Source of the DNA: JANYIP01 sp031394045
GTDB taxonomy: Bacteria > Actinomycetota > Actinomycetes > Prado026
Assembly: GCA_031394045.1 (NCBI GenBank)
Contig: JANMWN010000158.1
Coordinates: forward strand, 1-7,185
Direction of reading: 5' to 3'
DNA length: 7,185 nt
Both the position numbers and the translations under genes were made by a program. The notes under the pieces are model-generated. The model was not told the DNA's origin, made no database searches, and saw only the letters and a list, made by a program, of their open reading frames with translations. Below are positions 1 to 5,724 of this stretch, piece after piece; within the stretch, counting starts at the first letter, position 1; each line of letters begins with the position of its first letter.

Positions 1-912
1 TACGGCTACTCCGGGGTCAAGGGCCTCAACGCCCTGATCGCCACGATCAGCACACCGCTGGCCGCGCCGGTGATCGCCGCGACCCGGCTACGCAAGGGCT
101 CGGCGAACTCCGCCCGCGGCGGAGCCCGGCTGGTCACCGACGCCCTGATCGCCGCCCACGCCGCCGGCGCCACCGGACTGGTGACCGTTCGCGCCGACTC
201 GGCGTTCTTCACCCACGACGTGATCGCCGCGGCTCGCCGCCGCAAGGCCCGGTTCTCGATCACCACCAGGATGAATCCCAAGGTCGCAGCAGCGATCTCA
301 GGGATCGACGAGGTGGCGTGGATCCCGATCCACTACCCGAACGCGATCTGGGACGAAGCCGAGAAACGGCTTGTCTCCGACGCCGAGGTCGCCGAAGTGG
401 AGTTCACCGCGTTCACCTCCCGCCGCACCAGTGACCACATCACCGGCCGGCTGATCGTTCGCCGGGTCCGGCGACTAAACCCCACCACCGCAGCTGAAGA
501 CCAAGACGAACTGTTCACCACCTACCGCCACCACGGGCTGTTCACCGACTCCCCAGCCCCGATGCTCGACGCCGAAGCCAGCCACCGCGCCCACGCCGTC
601 ATCGAACAAGTCCACGCCGACCTGCGGGCCGGGGCACTGGCCCATTTACCGTCATCGTCGTTCGCGGCCAACAGTGCCTGGCTGGTCTGCGCGGCGATGG
701 CGTTCAACCTCACCCGCGCCGCAGGCACCCTCGCCTCGCTCTTCCACGCCCGCGCCACCACCACCACCATCCGCACCCACCTGATCAACGTCCCCGCCCG
801 CCTGGCCCGATCCGCCCGCCGACTGGTCATGCACCTACCCACCCACTGGCCCTGGGAACACTCCTGGACCCAGCTCGTGGACTCCGTCCACGCCCCACCA
901 CAAGCAGCCTGA
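1..912 (+). CDS. IS1380-family transposase, C-terminal part (5' end outside window)
   Basis: The reading frame is open from base 1 and begins mid-protein with YGYSGVKGLNALIAT, a typical IS1380 transposase stretch, so the gene starts upstream of the window. The visible 303 residues carry two catalytic-type landmarks of this DDE family: the Asp in VRADSAFF (codon 196-198) and the Glu in HAVIEQVHADL (codon 604-606), followed by the usual LAHLPSSSFAANSAWLV segment. IS1380 transposases are usually about 450-470 residues, so roughly two thirds is present. The gene ends with TGA at 910-912 and shows no internal stop or frameshift in the visible part. A later in-frame GTG at 70 is not the real start, because family-typical sequence continues upstream of it. 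It would catalyse cut-and-paste movement of its own element. Family assignment is confident; activity cannot be judged without the 5' part and left end. Confidence 0.9.
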   Translation, partial: YGYSGVKGLNALIATISTPLAAPVIAATRLRKGSANSARGGARLVTDALIAAHAAGATGLVTVRADSAFFTHDVIAAARRRKARFSITTRMNPKVAAAISGIDEVAWIPIHYPNAIWDEAEKRLVSDAEVAEVEFTAFTSRRTSDHITGRLIVRRVRRLNPTTAAEDQDELFTTYRHHGLFTDSPAPMLDAEASHRAHAVIEQVHADLRAGALAHLPSSSFAANSAWLVCAAMAFNLTRAAGTLASLFHARATTTTIRTHLINVPARLARSARRLVMHLPTHWPWEHSWTQLVDSVHAPPQAA

Positions 913-1097
913 CCCCCCACCCACCCACGCCCCCAGGCTTACCGGAGACCACCAGTGGAAGAACCGGACACACCGGGCGGCTCCCCGCGGCCAAGAACAG
1001 GACCAAGATCATCCATAAGAATCAGCCGACGCCACCAACCCGGACGGTGGATCCAGGCTGAGTGCCACTGCCCAGACGCACGAGCCGACCGAGACCC
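1..1097 (+). mobile_element. IS1380-family insertion sequence, 3' portion
   Basis: This covers the transposase C-terminus plus a noncoding tail from 913 to about 1097. I recognise no gene in the tail; the open frames there are overlaps without family resemblance. The right boundary is inferred. Reading inward on the minus strand, similarity to the intact transposon at 3339-6657 runs up to base 1097 and then stops abruptly, which marks the junction where this element landed in the older transposon. The exact terminal base is uncertain within about 1060-1100, because the left inverted repeat and the target duplication partner lie outside the window. Confidence 0.65.
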
Positions 1098-1473
1098 GGT
1101 GAACAGCACCCGCACGGTGTCAGCGCGAACAACGAACCCGGCGCAACCAGCCCCGGACCGTGCTCACCAGCCGGCCCAGCAACACGGCGATGGCGCGATT
1201 CCCCGAGCCACCCGCGTTGGCAAGTAGCGCCTGACCGATCACGGCCACGGCGTCAGCTCGGCGCACCAGCGTCGACACCGGGAGCAGCATGTGCGGGCAC
1301 CGGCACTGCGAGCCCGCCGAGCGACCAGGATGCACGGCCACGACCCGGTTCTTCTCCCGCACCCCACGGCCACGGGCATAACCCCTCGGGCGCAACTCGC
1401 CAGCGCAGCCCGGACAAAGAAGCTTACCGCCAGTCAGGAGCGGGTCGACGTCGAGCGGGTCCGTACCTACCAT
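1097..1473 (-). pseudogene. DUF6431 zinc-ribbon/HTH protein, frameshifted and truncated
   Basis: The likely start is ATG at complement(1473..1471), twelve bases after a GGAGG, giving a product beginning MVGTDPLDVDPLLTGGKLLC. It keeps the two Cys pairs (CPGC and CRCP region) and the HTH-like block ending STVRGWLRR, all shared with the intact copy at 3532-4110. Comparison with that copy shows one extra G in the run at complement(1139..1137). Removing it restores FVVRADTVRVLFT, matching the intact copy's FGVRAESLRVLFT. As it stands, translation stops early at TGA, complement(1122..1120). Even without the frameshift, the gene is cut at 1097 by the neighbouring IS1380 element. It is therefore broken twice and very probably non-functional. 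Confidence 0.85.
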
Positions 1474-1661
1474 CAGCGACGGGTGCCTCCCAGCACCAAG
1501 CGACGGCCCTGCCTTCCGGCCAAGGAACGGGGACGGCCGCTGCGCGTTCAATGACGTTGTCTCTCTCTCGTCGTGTCGCTCTCGTCGCCAACCACGAAGC
1601 GCAACCCGCCGGGCGGCCCTGAAGATCATCGTCACTGTCGATGACGCCAACCACCTGCACG
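1474..1661 (-). other. 5' leader of copy 1, no gene
   Basis: This noncoding stretch lies between the left terminal repeat of copy 1 and its DUF6431 start and is the counterpart of 3364-3531 in copy 2. Stretches of near identity to copy 2 alternate with diverged ones. The hairpin equivalent to 3472-3507 is recognisable but has two mismatched pairs here, and the one equivalent to 3406-3426 is also weakened. I see no coding sequence of its own. Confidence 0.6.
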
Positions 1662-1686
1662 TCGTCAGCCAACGTGGCGCTCAACA
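1662..1686 (-). repeat. Left terminal inverted repeat of transposon copy 1
   Basis: On the minus strand the end reads TGTTGAGCGCCACGTTGGCT and continues TGACGA. The internal 20-mer (1662-1681) matches the left end of copy 2 (3344-3363) and, in inverted orientation, the right-end repeats at 6609-6628 and 6633-6652. The shared core is CACGTT followed by TGA five bases later. The outer bases ACA at 1684-1686 (plus strand) fit the TGT...ACA ends usual for rve/Mu-type transposons. Confidence 0.8.
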
Positions 1687-1754
1687 ACCGGTCAGTGCTG
1701 GGACAACGCCCTGACCGAATCCGGTCCTGCGAGGCATCTGAGGGGGATCTACAA

Positions 1755-1772
1755 CCTTGACATCTGTCATGG
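1755..1772. promoter_or_regulatory. Dyad over the -35 box of the oxidoreductase promoter
   Basis: The sequence CCtTGACAtcTGTCAtGG is an interrupted inverted repeat: TGACA/TGTCA arms with CC/GG outside them. It covers the -35 hexamer TTGACA at 1757-1762. Its position suits a repressor or activator site, but no DNA-binding protein gene is nearby, so this is inference from symmetry and location only. Confidence 0.4.
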
Positions 1773-1785
1773 CGCTCGCTAATTT
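1757..1785 (+). promoter_or_regulatory. Predicted sigma-70-type promoter of the OYE gene
   Basis: A perfect -35 box TTGACA (1757-1762) is followed, after a 17-base spacer, by TAATTT (1780-1785), which fits the actinobacterial TANNNT form of the -10 box. Transcription would start near 1792, about 44 bases before the ATG at 1836. The promoter lies outside transposon copy 1, whose end is at 1686, so it probably belongs to the oxidoreductase itself. Confidence 0.6.
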
Positions 1786-1790
1786 TGGAC

Positions 1791-1808
1791 GCCAAACGGC
1801 CGTTTGGC
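1791..1808. promoter_or_regulatory. Perfect 18-bp palindromic operator
   Basis: GCCAAACGGCCGTTTGGC is its own reverse complement over all 18 bases. It begins five bases after the -10 box and covers the predicted transcription start of the oxidoreductase gene, the usual place for a TetR- or MarR-type repressor site. Such regulators commonly control Old Yellow Enzyme genes, but none is encoded in the window. The symmetry is directly visible; the repressor is inferred. Confidence 0.6.
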
Positions 1809-1835
1809 AGTCGCTCGGATGCGGAGGATTTCCAT

Positions 1836-3008
1836 ATGCCCGACTTGTTCTCGCCCTACACGCTCAAGGGCGTCACCTTGCGGAACCGGATCGGGATGTC
1901 TCCGATGACCATGTACAACTCGGTGGACGGGCGTATGGACGACTACCACGTGATGTACCTCGGCGCGCGGGCAGCAGGTGGGTTCGGACTGATCTTCCCC
2001 GAGCAGGTTGCGATCACCCCTGACGGGCGCACCACCGTGTCCTGCGCGGGGATCTGGGACGACGCGCAGATCGAGGGCCACGCCCGGGTCACGTCGATCA
2101 TTAAGAGGATGGGCGGCACCCCAGGGATTCAGCTCGGGCACACCGGTCGCAAGGGCAGCGAGATCCCCCCGCACGTCGAGACCAACGCGCAAGGGACATG
2201 GAAGGCCCTGCCACCCGAGCATCCGCAAGGCTGGCTCTGTGTGGCACCGTCACCGATCCCGTACGGCGGTGACCACACGTTCCCGGTGCACGCCCTGACG
2301 GTGGAGGAGATCAAGGCCCTGCATCGCAGCTACGCCGACGCCGCCAGGCGCGCAGCCCAGGCCGGCTACCAGTGGGTTCAGATGCACTTCGCCCACGGCT
2401 ACCTTGCCTCGAGCTTCTTCTCACCCCTTGCGAACCAACGCACCGATGAGTATGGCGGCAGCGTCCGCAACCGGGCCCGGTTCCTGCTTGAGGCCCTCGA
2501 CGCCGTCCGCGAGGTCTGGCCCGAGGAGCTCCCGCTGACCATGCGGCTCGGGACCGACGACCAGCACCCCGACGGCATCCAGTTCGAGGAGTCGCTGCAG
2601 GCGATCGGCTGGATGAAGGAGCACGGCCTCGACCTCGCCGACGTCAGCCTGGGCGTTAACACCGACGACATGGTGGGCGAGGCGCCCTGGGCCAAACCTG
2701 CCCTGTTCGTCGAGCGAGCCGCACGGGTCCGGCAGGAGATCGGCATTCCCGTTTCCTGTGCCTGGAACCTAGGCGTGCCGGCCATGGCCGACTCGGTGAT
2801 CCAGGAGGAGAAGATCGACGTCGCCATGTTTGGTCGACCCGCTCTGACCAACCCCCACTACCCGCTGTACGCAGCGCGAGAGCTCGGACGCGAGGACCCC
2901 TTCTCCGTCCTGCCCGCCGACTGGGGATGGTGGCTCCGGCACCTGGTCGGCCACGAAGAGAGCATCGGCCTGCCACCAGCAAAGAGCCTCTCCCACACCG
3001 CTGGCTGA
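1836..3008 (+). CDS. Old Yellow Enzyme family NAD(P)H:flavin oxidoreductase
   Basis: This 390-residue protein is an FMN-binding TIM-barrel ene-reductase of the OYE family, a cytosolic enzyme that uses NAD(P)H to reduce activated C=C bonds or other electrophiles; the natural substrate cannot be told. Family landmarks in order are: N-terminal LKGVTLRNRIGMSPMTMY (FMN site, about residues 10-27); QLGHTGRKGS (99-108); the substrate-anchoring pair His184/His187 in MHFAHGYLASSFFSP; the signature NQRTDEYGGSVRNRARFLLE (200-219); and the C-terminal phosphate-binding segment FGRPALTNPHYPLYAARELG. Thr25 occupies the place where YqjM-type enzymes usually have a flavin-tuning Cys. The ATG at 1836 is chosen because GGAGG (1823-1827) sits eight bases upstream and the family N-terminus begins there; the in-frame start at 1785 would lie in the promoter. 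It is the only metabolic gene here, with its own promoter and two dyads, between inverted transposon left ends. Confidence 0.92.
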   Translation: MPDLFSPYTLKGVTLRNRIGMSPMTMYNSVDGRMDDYHVMYLGARAAGGFGLIFPEQVAITPDGRTTVSCAGIWDDAQIEGHARVTSIIKRMGGTPGIQLGHTGRKGSEIPPHVETNAQGTWKALPPEHPQGWLCVAPSPIPYGGDHTFPVHALTVEEIKALHRSYADAARRAAQAGYQWVQMHFAHGYLASSFFSPLANQRTDEYGGSVRNRARFLLEALDAVREVWPEELPLTMRLGTDDQHPDGIQFEESLQAIGWMKEHGLDLADVSLGVNTDDMVGEAPWAKPALFVERAARVRQEIGIPVSCAWNLGVPAMADSVIQEEKIDVAMFGRPALTNPHYPLYAARELGREDPFSVLPADWGWWLRHLVGHEESIGLPPAKSLSHTAG

Positions 3009-3333
3009 GCGTCCAGAGGCAGCCCCCTCACATGGCGAGCTCCCGCAGTACCGCTGCCGAACCTCCCGCTGTACCCGCAAGAGAACGACGTCCCGGACCG
3101 GTGCGCGACTGAATCCCCTGTCTCAGTAGGCCTGGTCCACCGTCCTGTCCACAACGGCCCAGAGGGAGCCGCTCGGCCAGTGGCCCGTCTAGACCGTGGA
3201 GCTCGACTACCGACGTACCTGGGGACCCAGACCGTGGTCCACGGGTCAGCGTCCGGTATGTCGATACCGGGCAGCACCCAGCCCGGACTTCCGAAGATCA
3301 CGAGCACACGCGGACGTGATCCACTGCATCGTT
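3009..3333. other. Gene-free stretch downstream of the oxidoreductase
   Basis: I recognise no gene here. A minus-strand frame is open (containing LVIFGSPGWVLPGIDIPDAD at about 3200-3310) and has fair GC bias at third positions for some 35 codons, but it resembles no family I know and loses that bias further on. There is no obvious intrinsic terminator immediately after the oxidoreductase stop. The main structure visible is the dyad at 3253-3270. Confidence 0.5.
3253..3270. repeat. 18-base perfect inverted repeat, hairpin or operator
   Basis: CCGGTAT-gtcg-ATACCGG has two perfect 7-base arms around a 4-base centre. It could be a regulator site or an RNA hairpin. No U-rich tract follows on either strand, so a classical intrinsic terminator is unlikely. 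It lies about 245 bases past the oxidoreductase stop and about 70 bases before the transposon end. Confidence 0.4.
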
Positions 3334-3338
3334 GCAGG
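3334..3338. repeat. Target site duplication, left copy (GCAGG)
   Basis: GCAGG directly abuts the transposon's TGT terminus at 3339 and is repeated exactly at 6658-6662, directly after the ACA terminus at 6657. A 5-bp duplication is what Mu, Tn7 and Tn552/Tn5053-type transposases produce. Confidence 0.88.
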
Positions 3339-3396
3339 TGTTGAGCGACACGTTGGCTGATGGCGTGTAGGTGTTCCGCGTCGTTAGCGGTGATGA
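3339..3396 (+). repeat. Left transposon end with two transposase-site-like repeats
   Basis: The terminus TGT at 3339 is followed by repeat L1 (3344-3363, AGCGACACGTTGGCTGATGG) and, 33 bases on, a degenerate second copy L2 (3377-3396), which I align to the right-end repeat R2 at 12 of 20 positions. Between them GTGTAGGT (3365-3372) recurs, inverted, at the right end (6598-6605). Several repeats per end is the pattern by which Mu, Tn7 and Tn552-type transposases assemble. L1 is clear; L2 is weak. Confidence 0.75.
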
Positions 3397-3405
3397 TGGT
3401 CTCTA

Positions 3406-3426
3406 GGGCAGCCCGGCGGGTTGCCC
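3406..3426 (+). promoter_or_regulatory. Leader hairpin 1 of the transposon
   Basis: GGGCAGCCC and GGGTTGCCC pair over nine positions (one G-U) around a GGC loop, and TTCTTGG follows. It lies between the transposon end and the first gene. The shape resembles a weak intrinsic terminator that could limit transcription entering from outside; this role is inference. In copy 1 the matching hairpin has two mismatched pairs. Confidence 0.4.
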
Positions 3427-3471
3427 TTCTTGGTTGGCGACGAGAGCGTGCCGACGTTGTTGGAAACGCAG

Positions 3472-3507
3472 CGGCCCTCCCCATTCCTTGGCCGGAAGGG
3501 AGGGCCG
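3472..3507 (+). promoter_or_regulatory. Leader hairpin 2, long stem before the DUF6431 gene
   Basis: CGGCCCTCCC (3472-3481) pairs perfectly with GGGAGGGCCG (3498-3507). Inside it TTCC (3484-3487) pairs with GGAA (3494-3497) around a TTGGCC loop, leaving only a CA bulge. The ribosome binding site GGAGG follows at 3521. Such a stable structure just ahead of a transposon's first gene could restrain expression from read-through transcripts. Copy 1 keeps the layout but with two unpaired positions. Confidence 0.55.
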
Positions 3508-3531
3508 TCGCTTGGTGCTTGGAGGCACCCG

Positions 3532-4110
3532 TTGCTGATCGTAGGTACGGACCCGCTCGAGGTCGACCAACTCCTGGTGAGCGGTGAACTTCGCTGTCCA
3601 GGTTGCGCCGGCGAGCTCCGCCCGTGGGGCCACGCGCGGGAACGCGGGGTCCGGGACGAGGCCGCGGTCGTCGTGGTTCGTCCGCGCCGCTCGTCGTGCT
3701 CGCAGTGCCGCTGCACGCACGTGCTGCTGCCGGCTTCCACACTGCTGCGCCGAGCCGACTCGGTCGCCGTGATCGGCCGAGCGCTTCTGTCCAAGGCAGC
3801 TGGTGCGGGGCACCGCAGCATCGCCGCATTGCTGGACCGGCCGGTGAGCACCGTCCGGGGTTGGCTGCGTCGGTTCGGTGTCCGCGCGGAGAGCCTTCGG
3901 GTGCTGTTCACCGTGCTGCTGCACGAACTCGACGCGTCCGCCCCGGCGCTGCCGGTGACCGGGTCGGTGTTCGCCGATGCCCTGCAGGTGCTTGGCCTCG
4001 CGGCGGCTGCGGCGGCCCGACTGTTCGGGCCCCGACCTGCCTGGCAGTTCGCCTCCGCTGCGACTGCTGGGCTGCTCCTGGGTCTGAGTTTGGCGGCCAA
4101 CACGAGCTGA
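3532..4110 (+). CDS. DUF6431 zinc-ribbon/HTH protein, accessory gene of the transposon
   Basis: A TTG start at 3532 gives 192 residues and has GGAGG (3521-3525) six bases upstream. The frame is open back to 3421, but that part overlaps leader hairpin 2 and the family-like sequence begins at IVGTDPLEVDQLL. Cys22-x2-Cys25 and Cys56-x2-Cys59 look like a zinc ribbon. A helix-turn-helix-like block follows (about residues 76-114, ending RSIAALLDRPVSTVRGWLRR), then an Ala/Leu-rich C-terminus ending PAWQFASAATAGLLLG. I recognise the pattern as DUF6431, a family found in actinobacteria next to DDE transposase and ATPase genes; its function is not established. DNA binding is inferred. It could bind transposon ends, choose targets, or repress the operon. 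It lies 90 bases upstream of the transposase gene, and a broken paralogue is at 1097-1473. Start choice is moderately certain. Confidence 0.8.
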   Translation: MLIVGTDPLEVDQLLVSGELRCPGCAGELRPWGHARERGVRDEAAVVVVRPRRSSCSQCRCTHVLLPASTLLRRADSVAVIGRALLSKAAGAGHRSIAALLDRPVSTVRGWLRRFGVRAESLRVLFTVLLHELDASAPALPVTGSVFADALQVLGLAAAAAARLFGPRPAWQFASAATAGLLLGLSLAANTS

Positions 4111-4155
4111 CGTCTGGGCAGCGCTTCGCAGCGCCGACAGCCTTCGGCCTTAGGA

Positions 4156-4180
4156 GATCACCACCCATCACGGGGTGATC
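4156..4180 (+). promoter_or_regulatory. Hairpin or dyad ahead of the transposase gene
   Basis: GATCACC (4156-4162) and GGTGATC (4174-4180) are perfect inverted arms around an 11-base centre. They lie in the 90-base gap between the DUF6431 stop and the transposase, ending 11 bases before its ribosome binding site GGAGG (4192-4196). It may be an operator for the DUF6431 protein or an RNA structure affecting transposase translation; neither can be decided from the sequence. Confidence 0.4.
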
Positions 4181-4200
4181 ACTGAGGAAGTGGAGGCTCG

Positions 4201-5724
4201 ATGGCCGGCAGCACGCGACATCACGACCACAGCCAAGGTCGTGCTGACCGGGCCCGGGAGGTCGGGCTGTTCCGCTACGCCTTGATCCGGGAGGCCGCGG
4301 ACGCGAGCTTGTCGACCAGGGAGCGCGGCCGTCTGGTCCGGGACCTCGCGGCCCGTGAGCACACCGGTCCGTTCGGGGAACGCCTGCTGGTCTCGCGGGT
4401 CACCCTGGACCGCTGGATCCTGACCTGGCGCCGCGGCGGCTTCGACGCGCTGCTGCCCTCGACCCGCCACTGCGACCCGAGGACGACAGCGGCGGTGCTG
4501 GAACTGGCGGCTGCGTTGAAGCGGGAAGTCCCGGCCCGGACGGCAGCACAAGTCGCGGCGATCCTGGCGGCCAACTCCGGACCCGACAGTCCGGTGCCGT
4601 CGGCCCGGACGTTGCAGCGGCACTTCGCCCGCCTGGAGCTGGGCACCCGCCCTGATGGGCTGCCACCGCGGGCATTCGGCCGGTTCGAGGCGCAGGCGCC
4701 GAACGACCGGTGGACCGGCGATGCCCTGCACGGGCCGGTTGTCGCGGGCCGCAAGACGTTCTTGTTCGCGTTCGTCGACGACCACAGCAGAGCTCTCGTC
4801 GGCTACCGCTGGGGTCACAGCGAGGACACCGTCCGGCTCGAAGCCGCGCTCCGCGCCGGCTTGGCTGCCCGCGGTGTCCCGAAGGTCGTCTACCTGGACA
4901 ACGGCTCGGCGATGGTGAGTTCCCAGCTGCTGCGGGCCCTCGCGGTCCTGGGGATCAAGCTCACCCACTCCAAGCCCGGTCAGCCCGCCGGGCGGGGGAA
5001 GATCGAGCGGCTGTTCCGGACCGTCCGTGAGCAGTTCCTCGTCGAGCTCCAGGTCCCCGACGCGCTCGCCGCCGTGACCGACCTGGCCGCCTTGAACGAA
5101 CTGTTCGCCGCGTGGGTCGAGACCGTCTACCACCAGCGCGAACACACCGAGACCGGACAGCCGCCGCTCGTGCGGTTCCTAGCTGCTGGCCCGCCGCCTT
5201 TGCCGTCCCCGCAGCTGCTCGGGGAGGCGTTCTTGTGGTCCCACACCCGGCAGGTCACCAAGACCGCGACGTTGAGCCTGCACGGCAACACCTACGAAGT
5301 CGATGCCGCCTTGATCGGCCGCAAGGTCGAGGTCGTGTTCGACCCGTTCGACCTGACCACCCTGGAAGTCCGCTACCAAGGACGGCCGATGGGCCTCGCG
5401 GTCCCGCACCGGATCGGCCGGCACGTCCACCCGAACGCCCGCCCCGACCTGCCGCCGCCGGTGGCCTCACCGACCGGGATTGACTACCTCGCCCTGGTCG
5501 CCGCGCAGCACCGCGCGCAACTCGCTGCCCGGATCAACTACACCGACCTGCCCACAACGGGAGCAGCTCGGGCCACCGCAGACGGCGAGGACGCCGACCT
5601 CGACGCCGAACTGGCGTCCTTCGCCGCACTCCACGACCAACAGGCCAAGCAGCTTCTCAGCAGCGAGCTGCCCGGCCAACTCGACCTGAGCGACCTCACC
5701 GATGACCTGACCGAAGGACCCTGA
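4201..5724 (+). CDS. DDE transposase of the rve/Mu type
   Basis: This 507-residue protein would cut the transposon ends and join them to target DNA. The N-terminus (about 25-160) has two helix-turn-helix-like regions: one ending LDRWILTWRRGGFDALLPSTR, then one ending PSARTLQRHF. The integrase core (about 165-290) contains the catalytic triad Asp174 (WTGDALHG), Asp233 (VYLDNGSAM) and Glu269 (GRGKIERLFRTV), with exactly 35 residues between the last two, the DD35E spacing. A Mu-type beta-barrel segment follows (about 353-403, TKTATLSLHGNTYEVDAALI). The tail (about 430-507) is acidic, ends LDLSDLTDDLTEGP, and may contact the ATPase, as the C-termini of MuA and TnsB do. The length is close to Tn552 p480. 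ATG 4201 has GGAGG four bases upstream. The stop codon overlaps the ATPase start by one base, implying coupled translation. All catalytic residues are intact. Confidence 0.93.
   Translation: MAGSTRHHDHSQGRADRAREVGLFRYALIREAADASLSTRERGRLVRDLAAREHTGPFGERLLVSRVTLDRWILTWRRGGFDALLPSTRHCDPRTTAAVLELAAALKREVPARTAAQVAAILAANSGPDSPVPSARTLQRHFARLELGTRPDGLPPRAFGRFEAQAPNDRWTGDALHGPVVAGRKTFLFAFVDDHSRALVGYRWGHSEDTVRLEAALRAGLAARGVPKVVYLDNGSAMVSSQLLRALAVLGIKLTHSKPGQPAGRGKIERLFRTVREQFLVELQVPDALAAVTDLAALNELFAAWVETVYHQREHTETGQPPLVRFLAAGPPPLPSPQLLGEAFLWSHTRQVTKTATLSLHGNTYEVDAALIGRKVEVVFDPFDLTTLEVRYQGRPMGLAVPHRIGRHVHPNARPDLPPPVASPTGIDYLALVAAQHRAQLAARINYTDLPTTGAARATADGEDADLDAELASFAALHDQQAKQLLSSELPGQLDLSDLTDDLTEGP

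Larger units (their letters stand above)
1097..1686 (-). mobile_element. Left-end remnant of a DUF6431/DDE/ATPase transposon (copy 1)
   Basis: Read on the minus strand from 1686, this segment matches the left part of the complete transposon that starts at 3339. It has the same TGT terminus, the same subterminal repeat, the same leader (GGTTGGCGACGAGAG is identical in both) and then the DUF6431 gene. Over 138 aligned residues of the leader-plus-gene frame, 99 are identical by my count (about 72%), so the copies are related but clearly diverged. Similarity ends at 1097, at the junction with the IS1380 element. If the rest of copy 1 survives, it should lie to the left of the IS1380 element, outside the window. 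Five bases next to its terminus, ACCGG (1687-1691), would be the expected target duplication. Confidence 0.85.

Noticed and set aside
1785..1835. Upstream in-frame start for the oxidoreductase
   Set aside because: It would add 17 residues translated through the palindrome and overlap the -10 box; the ATG at 1836 has a good ribosome binding site and the family N-terminus.
3421..3531. Longer DUF6431 reading frame starting at 3421
   Set aside because: The extension runs through a long hairpin and has no family-like sequence; GGAGG six bases before TTG 3532 supports the shorter form.
2858..3829. Long minus-strand open frame (323 codons)
   Set aside because: It runs opposite the oxidoreductase end, through the transposon boundary and into the DUF6431 gene. 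It is a GC-rich shadow with no family resemblance, and the transposon insertion interrupts any older gene that could have existed there.
4168..5145. Long minus-strand open frame inside the transposase gene
   Set aside because: It is antisense to a protein with a complete DD35E motif, and its composition is typical of antisense frames in high-GC DNA.
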